Position numbers and translations under genes: made by a program
Shown here: positions 22,565 to 33,246 of the stretch, piece by piece
How the letters are laid out: every line of letters starts with the position of its first letter
How positions within the stretch are numbered: the first letter of the stretch is position 1
NCBI RefSeq assembly: GCF_012489685.1
Contig: NC_080043.1
Coordinates: 41,741,127-41,805,126 of the forward strand
Direction of reading: 5' to 3'
DNA: 64,000 nucleotides
Origin: Lotus japonicus
Lineage: Eukaryota; Streptophyta; Magnoliopsida; Fabales; Fabaceae
Notes under the pieces: generated by a model
What the model saw: only the letters and a program-made list of their open reading frames with translations
Database searches by the model: none
What the model was told of the DNA's origin: nothing

Positions 22565-23770
22565 TGAAGGTATGAAAAACGGTAGAAAGGGGGGGTTTGA
22601 ATAACGTTTTCAGTACAAAACTTCCACCTTAAAGATTTTGACAAATCTTTCGAGAACTTAAGTGCTAAAGATAAGAGATAGAAAAGCACACAAGGATTTT
22701 ATCCTGGTTCACTTGATAAATCACTCAAGCTACTCCAGTCCACCCGTTAAGGTGATTTCTTCCTTCTTAGAATGAAGGCAATCCACTAATCAGGTAAGAG
22801 TTACAACTGCACTTGAAACCTACAAGTGACTAACAATTACACTGACTTAGCTCACACTAAGATTCACTCTCTTAGTCTTCTCTAGGATCCGATCAACCTT
22901 GATCTCCTAAAGGAACTAAACAAACTGTTTATCAAAGAAATGTTTACAAGAGATTTGCTTCTAAAAAGCTAATAGTAAACACAATGAATTTCAGATGAAA
23001 GAAAGCTTAGAATATTTTGAATATGTCTTGCGCGTGTGAATGCTTCTAGCCGCTTCTTTCAATCTTCAGCCTCTATATATACTCCAAGGATTAGGGTTGA
23101 GCGTTGCATGGGAAATGCTACCGTTGGAGGGCAGTTCTGGAAAATCCAGCTTCTGCTGTGGCTGAGAACGTTAGGTAGGTCGTCAGGAAGGTACACTTGC
23201 TTTTGTACTTGGATAGCGACTTGACCTTTTAACCTAGGAGACTTCTGATCAGGGGAATACTTCATATTGGAACTTGTGAAGCCGGTTGATCAGAGTCAGA
23301 GGGAAAGCACAGATCCTCTGACCATTGTATCTTCTGATTCTGAACTCAGAGGGAAGAACATGGCCTTCAGAGTTTCTTGCTTCTGGACTTCAGAGTTTCC
23401 ACTATTCAGCTTCTGGATCTTCAGAGTCTTCTACACCATCAGAACATCTGAACCTTCAGTGTTTCTTGGTTATTAGAACTTCTGGATCTTCAGAGCTTCT
23501 AGCGACTGAGTCCACATCAGAGTTTGTATAGCTTCAGAACTTCTGAAGCTTTTCCACTGTTCATACTGAACATGGTGAATGCGAAAGCGTTGCTTGGGTC
23601 ACTCTTTATACACAGTGCTTCTGATTTGTGTGAGATTGAGTTGAGGTCAGAGCCTGTAAATAGCACACTCAGAAAAACACGTTAGAGTACCACAATTGTT
23701 CATATCAAAAGGTTAACTTGTAATCATCAAAACATAGAGTTGTACTACTAGATCAAAACTTGATCTTACA
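22565..23770 (-). repeat. SIRE-like 5' LTR
   Basis: The 1206-bp repeat is the 5' LTR in element orientation because the primer site lies next to it. Differences from the other LTR are at about 22925, 22937 and 23474. On the minus strand it begins TGTAAGATC and ends ACCTTCA. Confidence 0.95.
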
Positions 23771-23775
23771 TGTTT

Positions 23776-24302
23776 GTGTTTGGGCTGTCGGCCTGCTGCC
23801 AGGCGTCCGTCAGGCGATTCGTGATGATTCGCCCCTCGTGGAGAACCTGGAGCGTAACGACTATTACTGAAGCTTTCGACGAGGACCCAGACTTCATGCC
23901 TGATCGAGGGAGAGTCGATGATAATAGTGTGGGTATGGGTGGTTAAAGTCTTTTGAGTTGGTTGTTACTGTCCTAGCTCTGATTCGTCTTACTTTTGGGA
24001 CAGGGTAGGTTCCCGATATATGGCTTTTTGTGTGGTTCTCTTGCTGAGGATCACAGAGAGTCTGTCGGACTATAGGGGTCTTGGGTTGAGGCCATTTTGG
24101 GGCCGACTTTCTCTTGGATGACTGTATATTTGATACTTTCACTCACACTTCAGGGTCTGTATATATTTGCCTACGGGCACACTACTTTGGAGTCACTGCG
24201 AGTGCGCGTGACGTGGGGTGCAGCTGAGGCTGTACATGTGTATATATTGTATATCGGTTAGTTTAATTGTTGGGTTTTGTCTTTATTTCCTATCGCTTTA
24301 TT
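23776..24302. mobile_element. Solo LTR A, middle part
   Basis: This resumes the LTR after the SIRE target duplication and matches solo LTR B from about 56863 to 57497. It lacks a segment of about 120 bp that LTR B has. It includes the conserved block with TTTGCCTACGGGCACAC near 24160-24182. Confidence 0.9.
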
Positions 24303-24841
24303 TTTTTTTTTCGAAAGAAGAAAATATATTAAAGAGGAAATAGGCATGAAATACACCAGTTAGCAAAAGTAAAAACAGCTCCAAAAAATATAGCATCCAA
24401 CCCAATCTATCCAAAGCCTATACAAACCAACTAAAAGCCCTTACAAACACTAGAAAAACCCACCAAAAGCCAAGCAACTCCCAAGCTCCCGCCAACACCC
24501 AAGAAACTCCTTTGCTAAAACTAAAACTACTTACGCGCCAAGATTTGAGCTGCAATCATGCTGTGGGCCGTTTCGTCTGTGCAATCGTAAACCATACCTA
24601 GGCGTTTCCCCATCAGAATAGCGCTCCGCGCCCGAGTCATAACACTGTAGGGCTCCGACAGCTCCCCTGGCAACACCAATAGCTCTCTCCCAGACCTCGT
24701 CTCCATCTCCGCAGTGCCGCTAACTTCTGATTCAACCCGAGAAGAGCTTTCAGACCGGCTTTGCAACTTGTTTCCTGCTAGCACAACCTTCTTAGGTCTA
24801 CCCCGACCCCTCGGAGTTTTCAGAACCATAGTCAGAGGTTG
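24303..24841 (-). mobile_element. LINE deletion derivative (539 bp) in solo LTR A
   Basis: The insert interrupts solo LTR A relative to solo LTR B and is flanked by a 13-bp duplication, CTATCGCTTTATT (24290-24302 and 24842-24854). On the minus strand it begins at about 24841, carries a short frame and ends in an A-rich tail, preceded by a TTTAATATATTTTCTTC stretch like plant LINE 3' ends. Long variable duplication plus poly(A) shows LINE-type retroposition. It is far shorter than an L1 element and has no RT, so it is a non-autonomous or internally deleted copy. Confidence 0.85.
24527..24829 (-). CDS. Short ORF1-like protein with AT-hook in the LINE derivative
   Basis: A 100-residue frame begins 13 bases from the element's 5' end with ATGGTTCTG and opens with TPRGRGRPKK, an AT-hook-like basic motif. 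The rest is not recognised and lacks zinc knuckles or an RRM. It could be the first part of an L1-type ORF1 fused to 3' sequence by deletion, or a separate small protein of a non-autonomous family. No stop interrupts it. Confidence 0.5.
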   Translation of the reverse strand: MVLKTPRGRGRPKKVVLAGNKLQSRSESSSRVESEVSGTAEMETRSGRELLVLPGELSEPYSVMTRARSAILMGKRLGMVYDCTDETAHSMIAAQILARK

Positions 24842-24854
24842 CTATCGCTTTATT

Positions 24855-24946
24855 AAAAGGAATCAAACGAAAAAAAAAATTACCTGTTTTCCGCGTAGAG
24901 TTTATTTCTGGTTACTAAAGTGGCACCCGGAAATCGGGGTGTTACA
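24855..24946. mobile_element. Solo LTR A, right end
   Basis: The last 92 bp of the LTR end in CACCCGGAAATCGGGGTGTTACA, nearly the same as the end of solo LTR B, followed at once by the ACATT target duplication. Confidence 0.92.
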
Positions 24947-24951
24947 ACATT

Positions 24952-25570
24952 CATTTGAGGCACTTAGCATGTCATATTCAGGCCAACACAACTCAAATTT
25001 TCCTCTATTCCTAACAGCAAGCATAGAAGGATCAATCTCAATTCAGTTCCCTAAACTAGAATACAACTTCCGGTCTGATTTTAGTTTAGCATATAGCAAG
25101 TGTGCATTCAAGCTAATCATACATTTCTGAATTGAAATCCAAAGATACAAACAAGAACTCATGCATAGAGATAGGATTAACAACTAGAACTTCATAGAAT
25201 CTCTAAAACTCGAAGCAATGAAAAGACTAGCCAAGCATGGCTAGAGAATCGATACGAAGCAATCTACTAACTTAAATTTTAGAATCTCATTTCACTGTTC
25301 ATACGCATCTTTTTTTTTTGTGCTCACTTTGCATGTTATTGGGCTATTCCTTATTGGGCTGTGTTGGGTACCTCTTTACTAATCGCCTAGGGTTAGGGAA
25401 GTGTATCTAATCTAATGCTCTGTGCATTGTACAAGACTACAAGTCTACAAGTTTTCCAAAAGCCGTGACTTATCAACTCAATGTCATTGTCAAGTCAATA
25501 TTTGAAAATTTAAAAATTGAACTTGGAAATTTGGAAAGTTTGAAAAACTTTACACACCGGATCTTCTCGG
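24952..25570. other. No gene recognised
   Basis: The sequence continues the repeat seen left of 8843 and then becomes AT-rich. There is a run of T near 25310 and no supported gene. Confidence 0.4.
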
Positions 25571-25972
25571 AAAATTGCGGCTTTTTTTTCTGAATGACGT
25601 ATAAAAAAATATTAATTGGAAAAAAGGGGTGAAAAAAATTAAATTTAGCTGTCTGGGGTAGTTTTCTTGTAGCATTCGAGGGGAATCTTGCGAATCCTAA
25701 TACGACAAGGACAGTCTGGTGCACCAGGAGAGATTCTCCTCCTTCCCGATGCAGGTTGACTGGGGAACAAGAGGGATACGCGACAAAGCTCGCGAATGGC
25801 TGACAATGGATGGGACGTAGCAGAGCTGACATGCATGTAGAGGCATGCAGAGGCTTTCGTAGCCTGCCACGCGAATGGCATGTCGGCCACGATCAAACAT
25901 GCACAGGCATTCGCCCTTGACCTCGCGAATGGCTTGTTGGCTATGTTCAGCATTTCTGGCGGTCTGAAACCC

Positions 25973-25982
25973 CTATAAAAAG
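25973..25982 (+). promoter_or_regulatory. TATA box before the plant mobile domain gene
   Basis: CTATAAAAAG lies about 300 bp before the ATG at 26277, next to the inner side of the left MULE end. A matching box (TTATAAAA on the minus strand, about 31620-31627) precedes the transposase, so both MULE ends may act as promoters. Confidence 0.5.
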
Positions 25983-26276
25983 ACCCCCAGAAATGTTGAA
26001 GTTTCATTGCTCGACTTCACCTCTCCAACTCTCTCAATTCTCAACTTTCAAGCCTCATTTCTGAACTCTCAAGTGATAAGTTTGATACCTCTCAAGCTCT
26101 ACCTACCCTCAAACTCTCTCAAGTGTAAAAGTCTCTATATTGTTGGTAATTATTTCTAACTCTATCTCTCATTCTAACCTTTCAAATATTATAGTTTATC
26201 ATTTGTTTTTGAGTCTCAAACTTTCTTTGATGCCTAATTTTCGGTTGCATTTTATTACTTCATGAAGGTTTTGTAA

Positions 26277-28231
26277 ATGGCGGATGAAGCAGTGCTAACT
26301 CTCGGTCCAAAAAATCCGACGTTGTTGGTGAAACAAAACAAACATGTGTCGGGATATGTTTGGAACCAAACAAGTAAGAAAGTCTTGAAGCTGAGATTAC
26401 CCCACATTCCTTTGAATGGTGTCCCTCCACAAATCGAACAATACGTTCGATTGGCCGGATTTTACGAGGTCGCTCTATGTGGTTCTCTCAAACAATACAA
26501 AGTGTTAAACCAGTGTTTTGATTTTCAAAACCTAGGTGCACTTGGGCCGGCAGAAGCTGAATTTGCTGCAAGAGCATTCATTTTGCGCTTGATTGGCACT
26601 TTCTTATTACCCGACCACTCGGGATCACATGTGCCTCTAAGATATCTACTACTAATAGAGAATTTAGCTCTGGCCTCTACGTACAGTTCAGGTTCGGCTG
26701 TGCTTGCAACTCTCTATCATGAGTTATGTCATGCAACCGGTTATGAACGACAAGAAATCGGTGGTTGTACTTATTTGCTCCAAATCTGGGCTTGGGAAAG
26801 GATTCCAATGACTGCCCCTGAAATCATACCGATATTGCCAATAGAATGCCCCATCGCAGGAAGGTATGCACGTAATTTACAAGAAGTTATATTTATTTGT
26901 TCACATAAATGCGACAAAATAAGCCGTTAATAATATACCCTAAATTTTATTTCAGGTGGGGAAGAAACCCAAATCGTGTTGACGTTGGTCGTCAAACGAA
27001 TCAAATTGATTTGTGGCGGATCAAGCTCGACGAACTGAGAGCTGAAGACGTAAGTTAGTTATGCTAATATTATATTACGCTAATATTATTTTATTTTGAT
27101 ATCTTGTCTCAATCATTTTATGTTTATGTTCTTAATTTTTTTCGTCTAATTTGGATGTGTAGTTTGTCTGGAGGCCATACCCAGATCATGTTATAAATTT
27201 GCTACCGGAACGGTGTTGGCAAAGTATGCACTTGTGGAGATCAGTTGTGCCAATGATATGCTACACCTTTGTTGAGTGGCACCAACCGGATAGAGTCTTG
27301 CAACAGTTTGGCATGTTTCAGGGGGTACCTGACCCACCATATCAAATTGATAAACTGCATGACATAACTTTGTCGGGGAAGGAACAGGAAGATTGGGTTA
27401 CAGCCATGATGCCCTTTATACAGATGTGGGGGCAAAGACACCAAAGGATAGTTCAGCAACCCGTGGTTAATACGTTAGCTAGCCCTAACGATCGTTACAT
27501 GAAGTGGTACGCCCAACATTCCATTCGATGGCTGACGCGTCAGAGTTCGACAACAGGGCAAATTGTAATGTTATATAACCTTTGCTTCTCTTTGTTCCTA
27601 TGTTTGTAAATTTTGAAATACTAACTTTCTTATTTATTCACTAATGTAGGGTGAAAACATTCAACATGTGTGGTATGGACTTTCTGACGTCGGTCGCGGT
27701 ATGTATACACCTGAGGAAATGCAAAGCCAAGCCGCGCGTTGCCTTACTTTATGTCACCAGCTGGATAGGATTACTGTTCCTGCCGCGTCAGTTGAACTCA
27801 TGCCTACGGACTTACCACGTCCCACAATTGAAGACGTACCACATGTTGGAAGAGCAGAAGCACAGGGTTTGGGCAAGTATTGGAAAGAGGTGCATGCTCA
27901 GGATGTGACTGTACATGGAGGTACTCTACCACCTCGAGAGGGCGAGTACTCGTTGTATCCCCTACATCATGGTGATTCATACCGACAGTACCACTTTGGT
28001 GGTGGGTCGAGACAGCCTGCAAATGAGTTAGGGTCATCTGGTAGTTCCCAACACTACCAAGAGCCACAGATGCAGATGCCGGAGTCACAACCATATTCTG
28101 GCTCACAGTCATACATTCCGGACATGCCGTTTGGTGAATCACAGTCACAACAATATTTTCAAGAGGAGCCTCATTCGATTTATGACCAGTTCAGGACACC
28201 GGAAATGCAGCACATTGATCCCCAAGGATGA
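26277..28231 (+). pseudogene. Plant mobile domain (PMD) gene carried by the MULE, four exons
   Basis: Exons 26277-26863, 26956-27049, 27163-27564 and 27650-28231 have good GT/AG borders and keep frame, giving 554 residues. The first three make the plant mobile domain of the MAIN/MAIL1 and 'phosphatase 7 long form homologue' group (LRLPHIPLNGVPPQIEQYV, YLLLIENL, CTYLLQIWAWERIP, then WRIKLDEL and FVWRPY). The last exon adds a Gln/Ser/Pro/Gly-rich tail. The frame after the TGA at 28229 stays open and similar in style to 28552, so that stop is likely a mutation that shortened the protein by about 107 residues. Cellular PMD proteins act in nuclear gene silencing. PMD genes are also known in transposons, where their role is unclear. 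It converges on the transposase, 231 bp apart if read to 28552. Confidence 0.85.
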
Positions 28232-28783
28232 AGCCCTGTACCTGGATGGGGAGGCGGTGGTGTAAGTGAAGTGTTGGATATTCCCCGAGCTTCTGACGTG
28301 TTGAATCCCCGAGCCTCATTCTGGAATGCTGCAAACCCAGATGCGATCAGCAATGCACAGGCTAGCTTTGTGTTTGACTTGAACCAAGCATCTGGAGTAG
28401 GAGATAATGAGTCCAACATCCAACATGGACTTTCTTATGGCCAAGGTAGCCAACAGGAGAACCAAGCAGAACAGGAGGGTAGGCCATATCGAGTAGCGAG
28501 AGACACACCTTGGCCTGATTGCGGAACAGGATCCCATCGAACTCATCATTGATCTATTGTATTGTTTTTGTTAATTAATGAATATAATGGGAAAACATTA
28601 GTTTAATCATAAACTCATTTCTCATCTTGATCATCATAATTAATACAACCTCATAACAGTTGTGTACTTCCACCACATCATTTGGGCAAACACAAAATCA
28701 ACAAACACACAACAAACACAAGCAACCCAAATATAAAAACAACCCTCAAACACAAGAACATCCTTCACACACAAGAACAACAT

Positions 28784-31530
28784 CTATCTCTGTAGCGAAA
28801 CAGATCTTCGACTCGATTGAGGCTCCGTCAAGTCCATCTCATTTCTTATTCGAGTTGACCGAGGACGACCCTTCGCCCTAGCCGTGGACGGATCTGGAAC
28901 AATTCGATCCCCTTCCCTTGGTGGCATGTTCAGATCATTGCCAATGGGATACCACTGTCCTTGATACGCATCCAATATGCTCTGAAGCGTATAAACAGGG
29001 TCCACCAAACTCCAATAGTCTATACTTTGATGCATGCAGGCAGCGACTGCGTGGTCACATGGATACTTGAATGTTTGAAAGCGCCCACATTCACATGTTC
29101 TATTGTCCAACCGTAGAGACCATACATACCCATTGCGATGCCTTCGCTGATTAAAACCTTCCTCCACCTCAAACCTTGTCCTATCGATGCTGTATGTGCG
29201 CACGATATGAGCACCTGCGAGTAGAACATTCTTTTCTATGGCTACAATGACCTTTTAACAGAATATGTGGCCAGCGGCCTTTTCACGAGCTGCTGCCTGA
29301 CCTCTCTTAACAAAGTAATCCACCATCCTCCCGTACGTGCATTTCACCAATGCAGTTATAGGCATATTTCTTGCACCCTTCAACACTTTGTTAACGGCCT
29401 CAGATAAGTTTGTTGTCATATGGCCGTATCGACACCCACCCTCATTGCATGCTCGACTCCATGTCTGATTGTCGATGCGGTCAATCCAATCTCTGATAGC
29501 TGGACTTATTCCTCGAAACCGGCGGAGTTGTCTCTGAAAAAGATATGGACAAGGCTCGTAACCTGCACATATTAACACAAATACAATCAACTTGACATTT
29601 AACCAATTCAAGTTTGAATAAATGAATATACGCATGTGGCTTACCCATATTGATCAGGTCAAGCTTGTGCTTTTGATTCTTGAACGTACGATTAAAATTG
29701 CTGGCAATATGGCGGATGCAGTAAACATGATAAGTGTTTGGTGGTTGCCACCCGTTAGCGGGATTGCATACTGCCGCCTTGATGCCAGCGTGTCTGTCAG
29801 ATATCAAACATATACCCTGTTTTTGGGTGACCTTCATACGTATCAAGCGTAGAAACCATGACCAGGAGCTCAGATTTTCCCCCTCGACAATTGCAAATGC
29901 AATTGGCAAAACATTGTTGTTCCCGTCCTGTGTTGTTGCGATGAGTAAAGTTCCACTATACTTGCCATAGAGCCATGTCCCATCAATCTGTATCACAGGC
30001 TTGCAGTACTCGAAAGCATCACAACATTGTTTGAAGGTCCAAAACACGCGTTTAAATGTCTTTGAACCGACAACTACATTACCATTACAGTCGATAATGT
30101 CACTTGTGGATATTGCGTAATAGGACCCAGAGGAAAACCGAAGCATATAATTCAGCCATCTAGGGAGCAAGTCATATGACTCTTCCCAGTCACCAAAGAT
30201 CTGTGCAACCGCTCTCTGCTTCGCTGTCCAGGCTTTAAAGTATGATACTTTATACTTGAGCACACCAGTGATCCTCTCTTGAATAAGAGAAACAGGTACA
30301 GTAGGATGGGTACGTATCATCTCTGCAGCATTAGAAGAAAATCATAAATTACTAAGTATTTTTAAGGGTAACAAAATAATAATCATGAGAACATATTGTA
30401 CCAAGAATGAATGAACAGATAAAGTCGGATGTCATCTTCTTATGGTCCTGCAACGCTATCGTATTGATGCATGTATGCTGACCGCCCCACCTAGTTACCT
30501 TCCACATTCTAGTTTTTTTAGAACACATGGCCCTCAACTTCCAAGAGCACCCATTCGGACATCTTGCCACAAAGTATGTGGGTTTGGATTCAGCCACAAT
30601 ATAAGTTATATTTAGCTTAAAACAACAATGCTTGAGGGCCATCTGGACATCTTTCTTGGTCTCAAAACACTGGTTTATATATAATTCATCACCTAGCTGC
30701 CACGATGTCTGATCATCCCCGCCAGTATAGAAATCTGTCTCTTCATCGGGGTGTTCCCAGTTAATATATGAATAGTGTGGAGACTCATTCCAAAATGGGG
30801 CTGGAACGCCTGTAACAAAGAAGATTTATACAAGACACGATATATGGATAAATAAAACACCTAAAGAGTTAAAGTGACTATACATACCATGCGTTTCGGG
30901 AGAAACATTCACCGGCGTCGGTAATCCAATAGGAGGTCCGAGATTGCCGTCAAAGCCACCCTCGTCCGAGTCGGACGAGTCACCTCTGTCACCCAATCTT
31001 TCATCTTCATCATGATCATCTGAAGATACAATCTACTCACCATCCACATTATCAGTGTCATGGTAGTCATAATCATCATCCAAATTCACTGTGTCATCAC
31101 CCAAATGAACAACCTCCTCAACGCCACGGCTACCACCGGCTTCATAAGCGAATGCCTGCTGCGCACTTATCGGATTGGTTGAGGCCGGTATTGATGAACT
31201 TCCAGCTTCAGCAATATCAACGTATAACTCTAGCGTTGTCATGAAAGACTGCTGACGAAATCCATCCATCATGACACTCACATCTTGATTATCAACTAGC
31301 TCAAGAGGTGAAAAAAAGATCGGATTTGAGTTAGTCATAAATCTGCAAATGACTCTAGAAATTACTTGGTTTCTTTGGAGCTTCAGCCTCTCATGGATTT
31401 TACTCTTCAAGCGGTCGAATGTGATGTTGCATTTGAGATGCATGGACCTTGTTTGACCTTCAAAAATGACACCTTGATTGCCATTGAAAACTCTACCTCT
31501 AGAAAACACAAAAGCAATGACCCTATCCAT
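28784..31530 (-). pseudogene. MuDR-type MULE transposase, four exons, two in-frame stops
   Basis: Exons (minus) 31530-30888, 30809-30402, 30322-29645 and 29562-28784 have consensus splice sites and total 2508 bp, an 835-codon frame. The start is the ATG of MDRVIAFVFSRG. Domains: an acidic N-terminal region; the MuDR N-terminal DNA-binding zinc region (CPNGCSWKLRA, WKVTRWGGQHTC); the MULE DDE core (IDGTWLYGKYSG, CLISDRHAGI, TTNLSEAVN); and a SWIM zinc finger (CECGRFQTFKYPCDHAVAAC). TAG at 31033-31035 and TAA at 29255-29257 lie in frame and are the only breaks seen. The protein would bind the inverted ends and cut the element out. The intact frame around two stops suggests recent loss. Confidence 0.92.
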
Positions 31531-31692
31531 CTTTGGTGATTTTTCAGCTATTAGAACGTATGAAGTTTTGGAGAAAATTTGCAAATGGCGTTGGGAAGAA
31601 ATCTGATTCAGAGAGCTTGGTTTTATAACTGGGATTCGGAAAAAATTATATTTTTAATGCATTCGCAATAAAGCATTTGAATGCATGTATTT

Positions 31693-31874
31693 GACCGACA
31701 CAGCATTCGTAGGCAGACTCGCGAATGCCTGTCATTGGTTGTCCCTTGTCTGCATGTGCCATTCATGTCAGCCTTGTCTCCTTGACCGACACAGCATTCG
31801 TAGGCAGACTCGCGAATGCCTGTCATTGGTTGTCCCTTGTCTGCATGTGCCATTCATGTCAGCCTTGTCTCCTT
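31693..31874. repeat. 91-bp direct repeat near the right MULE end
   Basis: Two apparently perfect copies (31693-31783 and 31784-31874) carry GACCGACACAGCATTCG, CTCGCGAATGCC and CTGCATGTGCCATTCATG. They contain the same palindromic GCATTCG/CGAATGC motif found at the left end and at 31886-31910 and 31964-31991. Such subterminal arrays are candidate transposase binding sites. Confidence 0.85.
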
Positions 31875-32599
31875 GTCTTATTAGCATTCGTAGGAATGCT
31901 TGCGAATGGCTACTATTCATTCTGACTCATGTCATTCAGTTCTGGAAAAGTTCTTTGTCTTATTAGCATTCGCAAGGAACCTCACGAATGCTATAAAGGT
32001 CATGTCAGAAACTACCCCAGACAGCGAATTTTATTTTTTTTCACCCCCTTTCTCCAATTAATAATTTTTTCACGCCATTCAGAAAAAAAAAGCCGAAAAT
32101 TGCCAACATCGTCATAGACATGAGACATCTGCATAACTTTATCCCTTGACGTTGGCCAGCTGTTTCATGGTTGTTCTTCGATGCCTGAACCCTAGGAGGG
32201 TCATCTATTATCTATGCTGGCGCAGTGTTCTCCTGGAAAGATGGTACTTCCTACCTGCATTCACCTCTCCAAATAGCTATGGAGCAAGCTTTACAGTTTG
32301 TTTACCTATGCTATGAGCTAATTTAATCTTACTCATCTACAGCTGGTATGAGTCGTCAGTTCAGTTGTCAACCTTTCGAAACAGTTGTGGCTTCTGCTTT
32401 ACAGGTTGTGTGTCTACACCCTACCTCCCCATCCAATTCCTTTACAGCTTGTCTGATTTGATTTGGAGCATGAGAAATTCTTTGCTATAAATTGAACCAT
32501 TTTGTGCATTCTTGTTCACTTTGTGTTCTCAAGCCAGTGCCCTCTCTTTCTCTTGGCTATATTTCTGTTGATTTTATTTTGTTGTCTAATCACTTTGTG

Positions 32600-33246
32600 G
32601 TAATGATAATCAGCTTTTGGTATGGAATCAGCACTCTTAAGTCTCAACAACCATCTTTGTGACTTACAGAACTGCTGCTGTGAAGGCCATTGCTTGGTCA
32701 CCTCTCCAGAGCAACCTCATTCTGTCTGGTGGTGGTGGAACTACTGATAGGTGTATTCATATCTGGAACACTACAAATGGCCATCAATTGAACCATGTTG
32801 ACACTGGGAGCCAGGTGTGCAACCTTCCTTGGAGTAGAAATGTGAATGAGATAACAAGTACTCATGGGTACTCCCAAAATCAGATTATGTTGTGGAAATA
32901 TCCATCACTATCAAAGGTTGCAACTCTAACTGGCCATAGCATGTGCTTACCTTGCCAATGTCTCCTGATGGTCAGACCATAGTAACTAGTGCAGGGGATG
33001 AGACTCTGCGGTTCTGGAATGTTTTTTCCATCAATGAAAACACCTGCCCCAGTTAAAGACTTGCCTTTGGTCATTGGGACGCACCCAAATTCGATGATCA
33101 TTAGGGTGGCTTCAGTGAAATTCTTGTCATTACCAAAAGGGGAAAATTACCTGTATATGGATTGATACTTCCATATGTTATTGATTACCATTAGTCTAAT
33201 AAATTGTGTAAAGTCTTCATTCAGAAAAAAAAAAAAAAAAAAAAAG
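32600..33246 (+). pseudogene. Truncated retro-pseudogene of an APC/C activator (FZR/CCS52 type)
   Basis: WD40 repeats of the fizzy-related family are clear: NDNQLLVWNQHS (near 32603), [57 protein letters not shown], then in another frame [22 protein letters not shown], ending in the C-terminal LGRTQIR that binds the APC/C. Several small indels and stops break it. The last WD40 part runs without introns to its stop, then a short 3' UTR and a run of about 24 A at 33223-33246. That is the sign of an mRNA copied back into DNA. The upstream 500 bp (32104-32600) are not clearly part of the copy. Active relatives drive endoreduplication; this copy cannot. Confidence 0.82.

Larger units (their letters stand above)
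11693..23770 (-). mobile_element. Complete SIRE1-like (Sirevirus, Ty1/copia) retrotransposon, 12,078 bp
   Basis: Both LTRs are 1206 bp and differ at only three positions that I could find. The element is flanked by TGTTT at 11688-11692 and 23771-23775. On the minus strand the order is 5' LTR, Met-tRNA primer site, gag, protease, integrase, RT, RNase H, envelope-like gene, an opposite-strand small gene, polypurine tract, 3' LTR. Pol order (integrase before RT), the extra envelope-like gene, and several GGGGGAG tracts before the 3' LTR define the Sirevirus type. It landed inside solo LTR A. Three apparent +1 frame changes (near 20655, 19140 and 15650) break the coding regions. With 3/1206 LTR differences the insertion is very recent. 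Confidence 0.97.
25571..32103. mobile_element. MULE with two convergent genes (transposase and plant mobile domain protein)
   Basis: Inverted ends match over about 130 bp: the left (25571-25705) and the right (about 31965-32103) share the TTTTTTTTCTGAATG block, an AATTGGA...GGGGTGAAAAAAA block and CTGTCTGGGGTAGTTT. Inside each end, motifs of the form GCATTCG...CGCGAATGC recur. The interior holds a plant-mobile-domain gene on + and a MuDR-type transposase on -, tail to tail. I could not find a clean 9-bp target duplication, so the exact outer ends are approximate. Both genes carry nonsense codons, so this copy is probably no longer autonomous. Confidence 0.88.

Noticed and set aside
25559..25577. 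A 19-bp identity (GGATCTTCTCGGAAAATTG) with 34514-34532 at the left MULE end
   Set aside because: It overlaps a coding part of the NPG1-like pseudogene in one place and the edge of an inverted end in the other, with no further similarity. Chance or convergence is more likely than capture.
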